The notes under the pieces: generated by a model
Seen by the model: only the letters and a program-made list of their open reading frames with translations
Databases searched by the model: none
What the model was told of the DNA's origin: nothing
In this document: positions 10,157 through 18,719 of the stretch, piece after piece
Numbering within the stretch: position 1 is the stretch's first letter
How the letters are laid out: every line of letters starts with the position of its first letter
Program-made: the position numbers and the translations under genes
Assembly (NCBI GenBank): GCA_963742345.1
Contig: CAVULO010000011.1
Coordinates: 1-64,000 of the forward strand
Origin: Pseudolabrys sp963742345
Lineage (GTDB): Bacteria; Pseudomonadota; Alphaproteobacteria; Rhizobiales; Xanthobacteraceae
DNA: 64,000 nucleotides
Direction of reading: 5' to 3'

Positions 10157-11218
10157 CTACATCGCCCTCCGCGGCACCGCATCCAGCAGCCGCTGAAGCA
10201 CCTGTTTGTAGAACTTCGCGTGCCCTGTCGTGAGATGGCCACTCGTTTCGTCGCTTGTCAGGATGAGATACAATCTGCCGTTCTTTATGCGCTGCATTGC
10301 CCGCGTCATGATCCCGGTTTCCGGCGGATTGCGCTCATCATCGGCGGCATTGATCGCAAGCACAGCCGCGTCGATTTTTTCAAGGTCAGTCGAGGCGTCG
10401 TAATCGGCTGACGAACCCCACTGCCAAAGGAAGTCGTTCGCGTCAGCTGTTGCGGCCGCCGCGAGACGCATATCGACGAGTTCGTCGGCCTTTTCACGCG
10501 TGGGCGCCAAGCTCTGGTAGTTCAGCGTGCCACCGGCCGTCGCGATGCCAAAAAACACGCTCGCGATCTTCATGAGCCGCGGCTGCGTGACGTAATTGCC
10601 ATTGTTGTAGTCAGGATCATTACGAATCACCTCAAGCATCATCCGCCGCAGCATCCAGTTGCGACTTGCCATCGCCGTCGGTTGCGAAGCCATCGGCACC
10701 AGCGCATCCATGTAGCCGGGATATTTCTGCCCCCAAAGCCAGGCGTTCATTCCGCCCATCGAGTTACCGATGATCAGACGGACGTGACGGATGCCCAGGC
10801 CTTCGGAGAGCAGCTTGTACTGGGCATCGACCATGTCGGCATAATTGTATTGGGGGAATTTCGTTTTGAGCCCGTCGGACGGCTTGGCGCTTTTGCCATG
10901 GCCAAGTGCATCCGGAATGACGATGTAATATTTGGCTGCGTCGAGAGGTTGGCCGGGCCCAAACAGCTCGCCGGCGAAAGTCGGGGTGAGCATGCTGACC
11001 GCTGAACCGCCCGTACCGTGAAGCACCACGACCGGTATTCCGGCCGGGTCGCCTATCGTTGTGTAATGCAATTTGAGTTCCGGCATTACCTCGCCGGTAT
11101 GAAACTTGAAGTCGCGCGCGACCCAATCGCCCTCCTTCGGCGCAGGATAGTCCGCGGCCCACGCGGTGCCGGACAGCGACACCAACGCGAGCACGGCGAT
11201 CGATCTGAGAATTGTCAT
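10157..11218 (-). CDS. Secreted alpha/beta-fold hydrolase (MetX-like)
   Basis: This intact 353-residue protein has a cleavable signal peptide (LRSIAVLALVSLSGTAWA-A), so it acts in the periplasm or outside the cell. The oxyanion segment is VVLHGTGGS and the nucleophile elbow IGNSMGGMN (about residue 150). The acid probably lies in NAADDERN and the histidine in SGHLTTGH near the C-terminus. The overall layout resembles homoserine O-acetyltransferase-like hydrolases, but the signal peptide argues against methionine synthesis. The substrate is unknown and probably an ester. It stands alone, with no co-directional neighbour close enough to form an operon. Confidence 0.8.
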   Translation of the reverse strand: MTILRSIAVLALVSLSGTAWAADYPAPKEGDWVARDFKFHTGEVMPELKLHYTTIGDPAGIPVVVLHGTGGSAVSMLTPTFAGELFGPGQPLDAAKYYIVIPDALGHGKSAKPSDGLKTKFPQYNYADMVDAQYKLLSEGLGIRHVRLIIGNSMGGMNAWLWGQKYPGYMDALVPMASQPTAMASRNWMLRRMMLEVIRNDPDYNNGNYVTQPRLMKIASVFFGIATAGGTLNYQSLAPTREKADELVDMRLAAAATADANDFLWQWGSSADYDASTDLEKIDAAVLAINAADDERNPPETGIMTRAMQRIKNGRLYLILTSDETSGHLTTGHAKFYKQVLQRLLDAVPRRAM

Positions 11219-11717
11219 GACGTCCCCCTTTTTTGGTCCTGTCGTTTGCGCTTTATGCCTGCTTTGCCTCCTTATTCAGACAGACAAGCAATCCGTTTGG
11301 CCGGACCGACAGCGACCGCACTCCGTCCAAAGAGCGGTGCTTTCTCGGCGGCGGCAACTGGAGCTGCCAGAGACGTAAGCTGAAGCTAGGAGGACCCTTG
11401 AGTCCCCACTGTGATGGCAATCACAAAATTTGCGATTTTTGGGGGCCCAGGGCTCGCCCTGGGGCACGAGTGCCTCTTAGGGCGAACGCATAAAAGGGCG
11501 GCGGATTCGATGCCAGAGGGCGCACCGAAGGTGCTTCCTCGTGCGGTATCGCCGTCAACGCGCCGGCGAGTATTCCAGACACGAACTTACGCAAAACTGA
11601 GAGAGTAACCTGACCGAGTAACGTTAAGTGCAATAGGTTAACGCGCCGGCATTCCCATTTGACGGAGTTACATGCACCGCTGCGACTTAACCAATTTGAA
11701 CGATCACGATTTTATAG
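11219..11717. other. Intergenic region without a supported gene
   Basis: About 500 bases lie between the divergent hydrolase and VPLPA-CTERM genes. A GC hairpin-like stretch (GGGCCCAGGGCTCGCCCTGG, about 11443-11463) is visible. The region presumably holds both promoters. I see no conserved coding text or RNA gene. Confidence 0.4.
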
Positions 11718-11771
11718 GTGGCCGAATTTGATAAACGATTTGTCGTGGCAGTATTTTTCAAACAGCCCTGC

Positions 11772-12500
11772 ATGTGGATTTCGGTTCTCGCCCGCGGCTT
11801 CACCGTCGCGGCGGTGACGACAATAACTATTGGCACGACATTCTTTGGAAGCGCGGCAAATGCGTACACGATGACGTCACCGCTCAGCATCCCGTTCTGT
11901 GTCGGCTGCGGCATCCCTGGACAAGTGTCAGTTACCGACAATGGGACCGGTACGCTTGCTTTCCAGGTTAGCTTATTTGGCACGTATCAATTCGTCGGCG
12001 GCGTAGACGCATTTGCGTTCAACCTGACAAACTCGCCTACCATAACCTTCGCGAACTTCGCGCCTGCCTTGGCGCCCGACTCCTTCACCGGCAGTAACAC
12101 CTCAGCCGCCAACGTAAACTTGGGCAGCTTTGGCCCATTCATGTATGGCGTCACTGCGCCAGGAGCCGGTCCGGACGGTCAGTCGCTTGATTTTGATGTC
12201 ACTGCAAACGGCGGTTTAACGCTGTCAGACATTCTTAATGCAAGTAACGGCCACCTATTCGGAAATACATTCGCAGTGCATGTTTGCCCAGTGAGCGCGG
12301 CCCAATGCGACAACAGTGACAGTGGTTACGCGTTCACTTTCATTGGCGGCGGATTTACACCCGCAGCGGCATTTACAGAGACATCGCTCGCAGAGACACC
12401 TGTTCCCGCGGCGTTGCCATTGTTTGCAAGTGTTCTCGGCGGAGGAATTTTATTCGCCAAGTGGCGCAGGAAGCGGAAGGTTGCGGCGGGCGCCGCGTAA
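11772..12500 (+). CDS. VPLPA-CTERM sorting-domain secreted protein
   Basis: The product has a hydrophobic export segment near its start (VLARGFTVAAVTTITIGTTF, then SAANA), a Ser/Thr/Asn/Gly-rich body without known catalytic motifs, and a C-terminal tripartite tail: a PVPAALP motif, a hydrophobic helix and the basic end KWRRKRK. This tail is the VPLPA variant of PEP-CTERM signals, recognised by exosortase-type transpeptidases and linked to exopolysaccharide or biofilm export. I chose ATG 11772 because it lies close before the export segment; an in-frame GTG at 11718 is possible. No exosortase gene is present in the window. A second protein of this class lies at 17.2 kb. Confidence 0.75.
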   Translation: MWISVLARGFTVAAVTTITIGTTFFGSAANAYTMTSPLSIPFCVGCGIPGQVSVTDNGTGTLAFQVSLFGTYQFVGGVDAFAFNLTNSPTITFANFAPALAPDSFTGSNTSAANVNLGSFGPFMYGVTAPGAGPDGQSLDFDVTANGGLTLSDILNASNGHLFGNTFAVHVCPVSAAQCDNSDSGYAFTFIGGGFTPAAAFTETSLAETPVPAALPLFASVLGGGILFAKWRRKRKVAAGAA

Positions 12501-12621
12501 CCAATCCGCTTCCGATCCAAGCAGAGCCCGGGCAAAGGGGAGAGCGACCCCACCGAACGGTTAGTGCCTCTTTGCCGACTGCGATCGGTACTTGGTTTAG
12601 CGATACCAATCGCGGCATGGG

Positions 12622-12707
12622 TGGTGGGGGAGGCAGGAACTCGAACCTGCGAAGGCATAGCCAGCGGATTTACAGTCCGCCCCCTTTGCCGCTCGGGACA
12701 CTCCCCC
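12622..12707 (-). tRNA. tRNA-Tyr (GTA)
   Basis: The minus strand reads a full type II tRNA. The acceptor stem GGGGGAG pairs with CTCCCCC, the anticodon loop is CTGTAAA with anticodon GTA, a long variable arm of the tRNA-Tyr type follows, and the T arm contains GGTTCGAGT-like text. The CCA end appears to be encoded (12622-12624). It lies about 570 bases upstream of rlmB, an arrangement common in Rhizobiales. Confidence 0.93.
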
Positions 12708-12842
12708 AAAGCCGTCGCACCGCATTGATCTCGAGAGACAATCGGGTCCGCCCGCCGGCTGGTCGGGATTTGTCGGTTTATGGGGAGCTACCCCCCTGAA
12801 GTCAATGGAGCGGCATTCCCGAGGCCCTGAGGGATCTAAAGA

Positions 12843-13121
12843 CTAATAAGTCGGGGGCATATATCGCCTGATAAGCGCTGGCGAATATCGCCGAGTAAAC
12901 GCGACGCGGTGAATGGTCGCGACAACCAGGCCAACGGCAATACTTGCGATCCAAACTACAGTTGCCGACCACTCGCTGAATGCCGCAAACACAAGAAAAC
13001 TCACAAGCCAGCCCACAAGTGCAGCGACGTAGAGCTTCCAATCGAACAAGGGACCAATCAGGTTCCGCTTGAAATCAGCGCGGGCGGTGCGGTTCTGCCC
13101 ACGCCAGAAGCCTTGCAGCAT
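12843..13121 (-). CDS. Small hypothetical membrane protein
   Basis: This 92-residue product has two hydrophobic segments (LYVAALVGWLVSFLVFAAF and VVWIASIAVGLVVATIH) flanked by Arg-rich ends, consistent with a two-helix inner-membrane protein. A purine-rich GGGGGGAGCC lies a few bases before the ATG at 13121. I recognise no family. It lies between the tRNA-Tyr and rlmB, divergent from rlmB. Confidence 0.55.
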   Translation of the reverse strand: MLQGFWRGQNRTARADFKRNLIGPLFDWKLYVAALVGWLVSFLVFAAFSEWSATVVWIASIAVGLVVATIHRVAFTRRYSPALIRRYMPPTY

Positions 13122-13273
13122 ATTATCGGCTCCCCCCGGGATCGTCCCCCAAGGGCAACCTTTTTCTCAAATGGCACCTCCAGTCAAGCGACCGCACGGG
13201 CCCAATAGTGCGCGTCGGGCCGTTCACCGGGCGGTGGTTTGCAAACGTGGCAGTCGCGTGGGAATAAACCCCG

Positions 13274-14071
13274 ATGGCCCCAAAATCCTGGCAACCCCAC
13301 CGTAACAAGCGACCATCAAAGCCGCACACCCGGTTCCGTCCGCCTGATCGGGCCCCGGATGGGCCTGCCATCCTCTACGGCTGGCATACCGTGAAGGCCG
13401 CGCTAGAAAACCCCGCCCGCCGTATCCGCCGTCTTCTGGCGACGGAGAATGCATTGCGCCGGCTTACCGATGACGGCGTCGCGCTGCCTGTCAAACCGGA
13501 ACTGGTACGCCCCAACGTGATCGATGCGCAGCTCGGACCAGATGCCGTGCATCAGGGATTGCTGGCGGAGGCCGATCCCCTGCCCGCGCCTGCGGTCACC
13601 GAGCTTAAGACCGACGGCATCGTTTTAGTGCTCGATCAGATTACCGATCCGCACAATGTCGGAGCAATTCTGCGCTCTGCGGCCGCCTTCGCCGTTAGCG
13701 CGATCATGACAACTGCCCGTCACAGTCCGGAAGCAACTGGCGTACTTGCAAAGTCCGCATCGGGCGCCCTCGAGCTCGTGCCAATAATCACGGTACAAAA
13801 TCTGGCGCGCGGGTTGGAAGGACTCCGCCAGCGCGGTTTCCTTCTCGTCGGCCTCGACAGTGACGGTGAGAAAGACCTCGCCGACATCGGTTTGCGCGCT
13901 CCACTCGCATTGGTGCTTGGCGCCGAAGGCAAGGGTCTGCGGCAGTTGACGAAAGAAACCTGCGATCATCTTGCGCGCATCGACCTGCCGGGTGAGATAA
14001 AAAGCCTGAACGTGTCCAACGCGGCTGCGCTGGCACTCTATGTCGCGTGCCGACATTTAGGCAGCGCGTAG
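13274..14071 (+). CDS. rlmB: 23S rRNA (guanosine-2'-O-)-methyltransferase RlmB / TrmH family
   Basis: This intact 265-residue SpoU/TrmH (SPOUT) methyltransferase has an N-terminal substrate-binding part (AILYGWHTVKAALENP, like ribosomal L30e-type domains). The three SPOUT motifs follow: DQITDPHNVGAILRSAAA, LVLGAEGKGLRQLT, and LPGEIKSLNVSNAAALALY, which form the SAM-binding trefoil knot. The enzyme methylates the ribose of a conserved guanosine in 23S rRNA (G2251 in E. coli) in the cytoplasm. An N-terminal basic extension (residues 1-35) probably contacts RNA. Position next to a tRNA-Tyr supports the call. Confidence 0.88.
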   Translation: MAPKSWQPHRNKRPSKPHTRFRPPDRAPDGPAILYGWHTVKAALENPARRIRRLLATENALRRLTDDGVALPVKPELVRPNVIDAQLGPDAVHQGLLAEADPLPAPAVTELKTDGIVLVLDQITDPHNVGAILRSAAAFAVSAIMTTARHSPEATGVLAKSASGALELVPIITVQNLARGLEGLRQRGFLLVGLDSDGEKDLADIGLRAPLALVLGAEGKGLRQLTKETCDHLARIDLPGEIKSLNVSNAAALALYVACRHLGSA

Positions 14072-14146
14072 CGGGAGAAATTGCCCCGCGACCACCCACA
14101 AATCCAGAATGCCTATCAAAAATTCCCGCAGCGCGGATGACAACCG

Positions 14147-14545
14147 TTAGTAAGGTTGCCGCGTCGTTGGCGCCGATGGAATGTTATATTGAGGTGCGTA
14201 ACCGCCCGGTCCTCCAGGAAAAAAGACCGACGAGACCGACCAGGAACGATAGTACTCTTGCGCTTTTGAAATGTGCCCCGCAGGTATGTGTTCGCGCCGA
14301 CCGACCTTTGGCCGCCGACCGGTGGTCGGAAAATAATGTCTGTTTTGCCAGGGCGGGTACCAATAAGTGCGCACGATCACTCCCGGCTCAAAGTCATAAA
14401 CTATCAGCGGTTCCATACGACCGCCAAAAGACGAGTAGCCTCCATAATTGTCGTCAATGCTGCGCCCGCCCGAAAAATCCGCGGCGTTCGCGGCCACGAC
14501 GCCGACAGTTCCGAGCAAAATTGCACAAGCAAAACGGCCGCGCAT
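14147..14545 (-). CDS. Secreted Tyr/Pro-rich hypothetical protein
   Basis: This 132-residue product has a clear signal peptide (FACAILLGTVGVVAANAA-D). The mature part is rich in Tyr, Pro and Gly (YWYPPWQNRHYFPTTG, KVGRREH) and lacks catalytic motifs. Short periplasmic proteins of this composition are common and uncharacterised in Bradyrhizobium relatives. It is convergent with rlmB and has no operon partner. Confidence 0.65.
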   Translation of the reverse strand: MRGRFACAILLGTVGVVAANAADFSGGRSIDDNYGGYSSFGGRMEPLIVYDFEPGVIVRTYWYPPWQNRHYFPTTGRRPKVGRREHIPAGHISKAQEYYRSWSVSSVFFPGGPGGYAPQYNIPSAPTTRQPY

Positions 14546-14710
14546 TCGATGGCTCCCGTTCGCAATGATTAAGCCTCTAGTTTATACGAAGCCTTTAGGA
14601 CGCCATGTTCAATCGCCAGATAATATTAATTATGCTGCGGTTGAGACCCTGCCGCGGTCATGGGTATCCTCGTTTCCGCCTCAAACGCGCGTCTAATAAA
14701 GTTAACCACC

Positions 14711-14989
14711 ATGCATCGACGCCGCCCCGAAACCGCACCAGCGAAGTCAGCACCGCAGAAGCGGCAAAGCTTTCGGCAGCGTTACGACGAACTTGAAGCC
14801 CGCCGCGCCGAGTTATCTGCTCGATTGAACGGGCTCGGCGAAGCAGCGCAGCAGCATCCAGGTTACAAACGTGCGCTCAAGCTGCTCAACGATATCTATC
14901 GCAAGGAAAAGCTGCCGCAGCGCCTGGCTGTGCTGCAAGCGGCAGCATGGGTGATCGACTTATTGGAAAAGCTCGTTAGCTCCGTGTGA
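14711..14989 (+). CDS. Helical hypothetical protein, Rhizobiales type
   Basis: This is a 92-residue protein. After a basic N-terminus (MHRRRPETAPAKSAP), the rest is predicted helical with heptad-like text (RYDELEARRAELSARLNGLG and PQRLAVLQAAAWVIDLLEKL). I chose ATG 14711 because the text upstream, back to 14660, has no coding character. I recall similar short proteins from Bradyrhizobium genomes but no known function. It stands alone on its strand. Confidence 0.55.
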   Translation: MHRRRPETAPAKSAPQKRQSFRQRYDELEARRAELSARLNGLGEAAQQHPGYKRALKLLNDIYRKEKLPQRLAVLQAAAWVIDLLEKLVSSV

Positions 14990-15192
14990 GTAAGACGCCG
15001 GTCAGCACATAATTTTTCTTTTGAAATCGGTCCTTTACAAGGCCTGTTACAACTTTTGGCGTAAGACCTCAGATGGACAGACGTCCGTCGGCGCGCGGCG
15101 TATTTCTGGATTGGGGCAGTCTTTAGCAAACATGCGGAAGTCTGTTCCCCAAAAAGAAATCTAATCAAACGCGGCAACGGGGAAAAACGCCC

Positions 15193-16821
15193 ATGACAGC
15201 AATGACTGCGAGCCAATATCGCGAGGGCGCGATGACATCCGAAGAGCGGATGGTCATCTTCGCTTCATCGCTCGGCACTGTATTCGAATGGTACGACTTT
15301 TATATCTACGGCACGTTGGCGCCCATTCTGGCGGCGACATTCTTCTCCGGCGTCAATCCGACGGCGGCTTTCATCTTTACGTTGCTGGCCTTCGCCGCCG
15401 GTTTCGCGGTGCGCCCCTTCGGTGCACTCTTCTTCGGCCGCCTCGGCGATATCATCGGCCGCAAGTACACGTTCCTCATCACCATGTCGTTGATGGGCGT
15501 CGGCACCTTCTTCATCGGATTGCTGCCGTCCTACGCCTCAGCCGGCATCATCGCGCCGATCATTTTGATCGGCCTCCGTTTGGCGCAAGGCCTCGCCCTC
15601 GGCGGTGAGTATGGTGGCGCGGCGATTTACGTCGCCGAGCATGCACCAAGAAACAAGCGCGGCTTGTACACCTCGTGGATCCAGACCACAGCGACGCTCG
15701 GTCTGTTCATGGCGCTGTTGCTCGTGCTGGGCATCCGCAGCAGCCAGGGTGAACCGACTTTCGTCGCCTGGGGCTGGCGCATTCCGTTCCTGCTGTCAGC
15801 GATCCTGCTCGCGGTGTCGATCTGGATCCGGCTCAGGCTGAATGAGTCGCCGGTGTTCCAGAAGATGAAGGCAGAAGGCAAGGGCTCCAAGCGCCCGCTG
15901 TCGGAAGCTTTCGGCGAATGGTCAAATCTCAAGATTGCGATCCTGGCGCTGTTCGGTGCCACCGCCGGCGAAGCCGTCGTTTGGTACGGCGGACAGTTCT
16001 ATGCGCTGTTCTTCCTGTCGCTGACGGTGAAGGTGCCCCCGGTAACCGCGCAAATTCTAATCGCTGTTGCGCTTCTGCTCGGTACGCCCTTCTTTATCGT
16101 GTTCGGCTGGCTGTCGGACAAGATTGGCCGTAAGCCGATCATCCTCGCGGGTTTCGCGCTGGCGGTCGTGACCTACTTCCCGATCTTCCAGGGCCTGACG
16201 CATTTCACCAACCCAAAGCTGGAGGCAGCACTCGCCGCCGCACCGGTGACTGTCATCGCCGATCCGGGCGAATGCTCGTTCCAGTTCAACCCGGTCGGCG
16301 TCGCGAAGTTCACCACCTCGTGCGACATCGCCAAGTCGGCGCTGGTTGCTCGCTCGGTGAACTATCAAAACGAGGCTGCACCGGCGGGCACCAAAGCGAG
16401 CGTGAAGGTTGGCGACCAGACCATCGCGACCGGCACGCCGGACTTCGCCAAACAGCTCGGTGACGCAATCACCAAGCACGGCTATCCGGCCTCCGCTAAC
16501 ACGGCTGACATCAACTACCCGATGACGATCGTCCTGCTGACCATCCTGGTGATCTACGTCACCATGGTGTACGCGCCGATCGCGGCCTGGCTGGTGGAAC
16601 TGTTCCCGACCCGTATCCGCTATAGCGGGCTCTCGCTGCCATACCACATTGGCAACGGCTGGTTCGGCGGCTTCCTGCCGGCCACCGTGTTCGCCATAGT
16701 CGCGGCGACTGGCAACATCTACTCCGGCCTCTGGTATCCGATCGTGGTCGCGGCGATGAGCTTCGTCGTCGGCCTGATCTTCCTGCCTGAGACCAAGGAT
16801 CGGGATATCACCCAGATGTAA
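15193..16821 (+). CDS. MHS-family metabolite:proton symporter (MFS) with long extra-membrane insertion
   Basis: This is an intact 542-residue transporter. Helix 1 text FEWYDFYIYGTLAPI and the loop 2-3 signature GRLGDIIGRKYTF mark the metabolite:H+ symporter subfamily (ProP, ShiA, KgtP relatives); a second GWLSDKIGRKP lies between helices 8 and 9. Twelve helices can be placed. Between helices 9 and 10 there is an unusual hydrophilic insertion of about 100 residues (about 340-440) with two cysteines, expected to lie on the periplasmic side. The substrate is probably an organic acid or zwitterion. Starts at 15193 and 15232 are both possible. A strong terminator follows. Confidence 0.85.
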   Translation: MTAMTASQYREGAMTSEERMVIFASSLGTVFEWYDFYIYGTLAPILAATFFSGVNPTAAFIFTLLAFAAGFAVRPFGALFFGRLGDIIGRKYTFLITMSLMGVGTFFIGLLPSYASAGIIAPIILIGLRLAQGLALGGEYGGAAIYVAEHAPRNKRGLYTSWIQTTATLGLFMALLLVLGIRSSQGEPTFVAWGWRIPFLLSAILLAVSIWIRLRLNESPVFQKMKAEGKGSKRPLSEAFGEWSNLKIAILALFGATAGEAVVWYGGQFYALFFLSLTVKVPPVTAQILIAVALLLGTPFFIVFGWLSDKIGRKPIILAGFALAVVTYFPIFQGLTHFTNPKLEAALAAAPVTVIADPGECSFQFNPVGVAKFTTSCDIAKSALVARSVNYQNEAAPAGTKASVKVGDQTIATGTPDFAKQLGDAITKHGYPASANTADINYPMTIVLLTILVIYVTMVYAPIAAWLVELFPTRIRYSGLSLPYHIGNGWFGGFLPATVFAIVAATGNIYSGLWYPIVVAAMSFVVGLIFLPETKDRDITQM

Positions 16822-16865
16822 CCGAACGGACGGGCGGCCACGCACAGCCGCCCAACTTGCACTTA

Positions 16866-16897
16866 AGCCCCGCACCGACGGTGCGGGGCTTTTTTTG
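16866..16897 (+). terminator. Rho-independent terminator of the MHS transporter
   Basis: An 11-bp GC-rich stem, AGCCCCGCACC / GGTGCGGGGCT, with a 3-base loop is followed by seven T residues. It begins 45 bases after the stop codon. Confidence 0.93.
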
Positions 16898-17205
16898 TGA
16901 CAGCATAGGGTTGTCCGCGGACTGCACCGCTTGTGGCAGGTTGGCGATGCTGGTTGCTCTCCTTTTGAACTGGGTTAACTGGCAGCAGGTTCGTAATTCT
17001 CTTTCGCCAACCGGTCCCGAGAATTGCCTATTGATATGATTTTGTTGGCGTTTTCAGTTGCCGCAATCTGCCGCCCACCCAATTGTCTCGGAAATGGACT
17101 GCTCCAGCGGGAATTATGGTGTGAAGAGCGCGGTGCAAGTCCTTGACGTTAATGTCGAACTTCGCGATATTCCGGGCGTGGCGGTATAGGTTGTTGGAGT
17201 GTCGT
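16898..17205. other. Intergenic region, leader of VPLPA-CTERM gene
   Basis: About 308 bases have no supported gene. The stretch probably contains the promoter of the following secreted protein. An in-frame ATG at 17143 exists but is followed by text without export-signal character. Confidence 0.4.
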
Positions 17206-17972
17206 ATGCCCTCGCGACTCTTGCCGGCCATTGGCACGGCTGCATTTGTGGTGCTTGCAATTTCAATTGCACCCGCAACCGCGGTGACCTTCAATTTCAA
17301 CGCACTTGCCGACAACGGCATAAACACGACGGGCGGTACCCCCGCGAACGGCGTCGGTGAGGGTTTTTGGGATAGCAAAGCGGCCCTCAGTGCGGGCTAT
17401 ACGGTTGGCGGGATCACGGTGAATGCGAGCGCACAGGGCACCGCGAATTCGCGCGCATATCTTGACAATCCGGACGGCGGTCATGCGGGGCTTGGCGTCT
17501 GCAGCCTAAGTGCTTGCGCGGGAAATTCTGACGATAACGTCGGCCGCGCCGGCGACGTCAATGGCGGCGCGCTCGAGAAACTTGTTCTGAAATTTAACAC
17601 GGCGGTCACGTTCGTGAGCGCAATTTTTGGCGACCGTGACCATAATTTGTTGGGAACATCTACAGTTCGCGGCGAGTTCACCATCAACGGTATCGCCGTT
17701 CATACAATTGGCGGCAATATCATTGCCAGCGACCTGACTTTGCTCGCTGGCACTCGGTGCGGTGACCGAGTTTGATTTCCAGAGCACTGGCAACGACAAC
17801 AACCGCGCCAATCATGACTTCTATCTCAGTTCGTTGGACGTGATCGGGACCGGCGGCGGCAAGCTAGGCGACACACCCCTGCCCGCTGCTCTGCCGCTTT
17901 TCGCCAGTGGCGGCGGCCTGTTGGGGTTGCTTGAGCTGGCGCCGGAAGCGAAAGCAAGCTGCTGCCGTCTAA
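17206..17972 (+). CDS. VPLPA-CTERM secreted protein (frame-broken)
   Basis: The ATG at 17206 is preceded by TTGGAGTG and begins a signal peptide (LLPAIGTAAFVVLAISIAPA-TA). The mature part reads like a beta-rich PEP-CTERM surface protein (NFNALADNG, GLGVCSLSACAGNSDDN, VTFVSAIFGDRDHNLLG). A one-base shift near 17740 and another in the GGGG run near 17929 must be corrected. After that the end reads TPLPAALPLFASGGGLLG, then SWRRKRKQAAAV and a stop at 17972. That is a complete VPLPA-CTERM sorting tail like that of the 11.8 kb protein. The protein is probably exported and processed by an exosortase encoded elsewhere. Confidence 0.75.
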
Positions 17973-17998
17973 TCAAGTTTGGTTTTGTGGCCGATCGA

Positions 17999-18031
17999 CC
18001 CCCGGGCGCCATGCTCGGGGGTTTTTTGTTT
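17999..18031 (+). terminator. Rho-independent terminator after VPLPA-CTERM gene
   Basis: A 9-bp stem, CCCCCGGGC / GCTCGGGGG with one G-T pair and a short loop, is followed by six T residues, 27 bases after the corrected stop codon. Confidence 0.85.
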
Positions 18032-18139
18032 TTAGACCCGACGCGCCCCCTGAGCCGAACTTAGGCCAGCCCGAACTCTTGTCGCGCCCGGGCAACCGGG
18101 TGGCAATTTCCAGGCGCTGGCTCTAAAAGTGCCGAGTTT

Positions 18140-18211
18140 GCCGGGTTAGCTCAGCGGTAGAGCAGCGGTTTTGTAAACCGTTGGTCGGGGGTTCAATTCC
18201 CTCACCCGTCC
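18140..18211 (+). tRNA. tRNA-Thr (TGT), altered 3' end
   Basis: The D arm GCTC-AGCGGTA-GAGC, the anticodon stem GCGGT/ACCGT with loop TTTGTAA (anticodon TGT) and the T arm GGGGG-TTCAATT-CCCTC are intact. The acceptor stem GCCGGGT / ACCCGTC has one mismatch at pair 2-71, and no CCA follows. The expected end in relatives would be of the type ACCCGGC-ACCA. The 3' end directly abuts a truncated higA gene on the opposite strand, so the last bases may have been replaced by recombination. Whether it is functional is uncertain. Confidence 0.8.
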
Positions 18212-18258
18212 TCGCGCAGGACTTCTCCGGGGTGCATGGGCGAAAGTCTTTTGGTCAT
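18202..18258 (-). pseudogene. higA: higA antitoxin remnant (first 18 codons)
   Basis: Directly after higB the minus strand has an ATG at 18258 that reads MTKRLSPMHPGEVLRE, the usual opening of HigA-type antitoxins. The frame then enters the tRNA-Thr 3' end and stops at 18202-18204. The DNA-binding Xre-type HTH is entirely absent. The cut lies exactly at the tRNA terminus, as expected for site-specific integration or deletion at a tRNA attachment site. Confidence 0.75.
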
Positions 18259-18268
18259 CGGTGCCTCC

Positions 18269-18550
18269 TCAATGATAGTCCGTGATCTCGACCGAGGTCG
18301 GGCCTTCCCGCGTCCATACAAAGCAGACCCGGTATTGATCGTTGATCCTGATCGAGTGCTGACCGACACGGTCAGCCCGCAAGGCTTCGAGCCGGTTGCC
18401 GGGCGGCGCCATGAGGTCCCTCAACTCCGCCGCAGCGTTGAGATAGCGCAGCTTGCGCCGGACGGCCTTCAAGAGACCGACAGGAAACCCCTTCGGACGT
18501 TCGCCGTTCAACACGGCCTGGGTGGCAGCGTCCTTAAAGCTCCTGATCAC
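18269..18550 (-). CDS. higB: HigB/RelE-family toxin (plasmid maintenance killer type)
   Basis: This is a 93-residue product from GTG 18550. The start MIRSFKDAATQAVLNGE, the middle KAVRRKLRYLNAA and the end QYRVCFVWTREGPTSVEITDYH are classic for HigB, a ribosome-dependent mRNA interferase. The toxin frame appears complete. Normally higA follows a few bases downstream and neutralises it; here only the first codons of higA remain. Two palindromes upstream look like HigA operators. Either an unlinked antitoxin exists, or the toxin is inactive or silent, or the region is misassembled. Confidence 0.85.
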   Translation of the reverse strand: MIRSFKDAATQAVLNGERPKGFPVGLLKAVRRKLRYLNAAAELRDLMAPPGNRLEALRADRVGQHSIRINDQYRVCFVWTREGPTSVEITDYH

Positions 18551-18560
18551 GTGGTGTCGT

Positions 18561-18577
18561 GTATCACTAACCGATAC
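18561..18577. promoter_or_regulatory. Putative higBA operator, proximal palindrome
   Basis: GTATCACTAACCGATAC is a GTATC-N7-GATAC inverted repeat starting 11 bases before the higB start codon. It shares its half-sites with the palindrome centred 34 bases upstream, as expected for paired HigA-binding sites. Confidence 0.6.
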
Positions 18578-18594
18578 AACTGACAAGAGGTTCC

Positions 18595-18611
18595 GTATCA
18601 ATATATGATAC
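18595..18611. promoter_or_regulatory. Putative higBA operator, distal palindrome
   Basis: GTATCAATATATGATAC is an inverted repeat GTATCA-N5-TGATAC, perfect in its six-base arms, centred 34 bp (about three helical turns) from the proximal site. The AT-rich spacer could overlap the -10 region of the higB promoter. Confidence 0.65.
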
Positions 18612-18719
18612 AGGGATTCCAGAGCGGTGCGTTGCGGGAGATCTGCAGGTTTCTCGCCCATAAGAATGCGACAGGTGCTGAAAAGAAAATCGATGTTCCA
18701 CCATGAATCAGTGCGTGGT

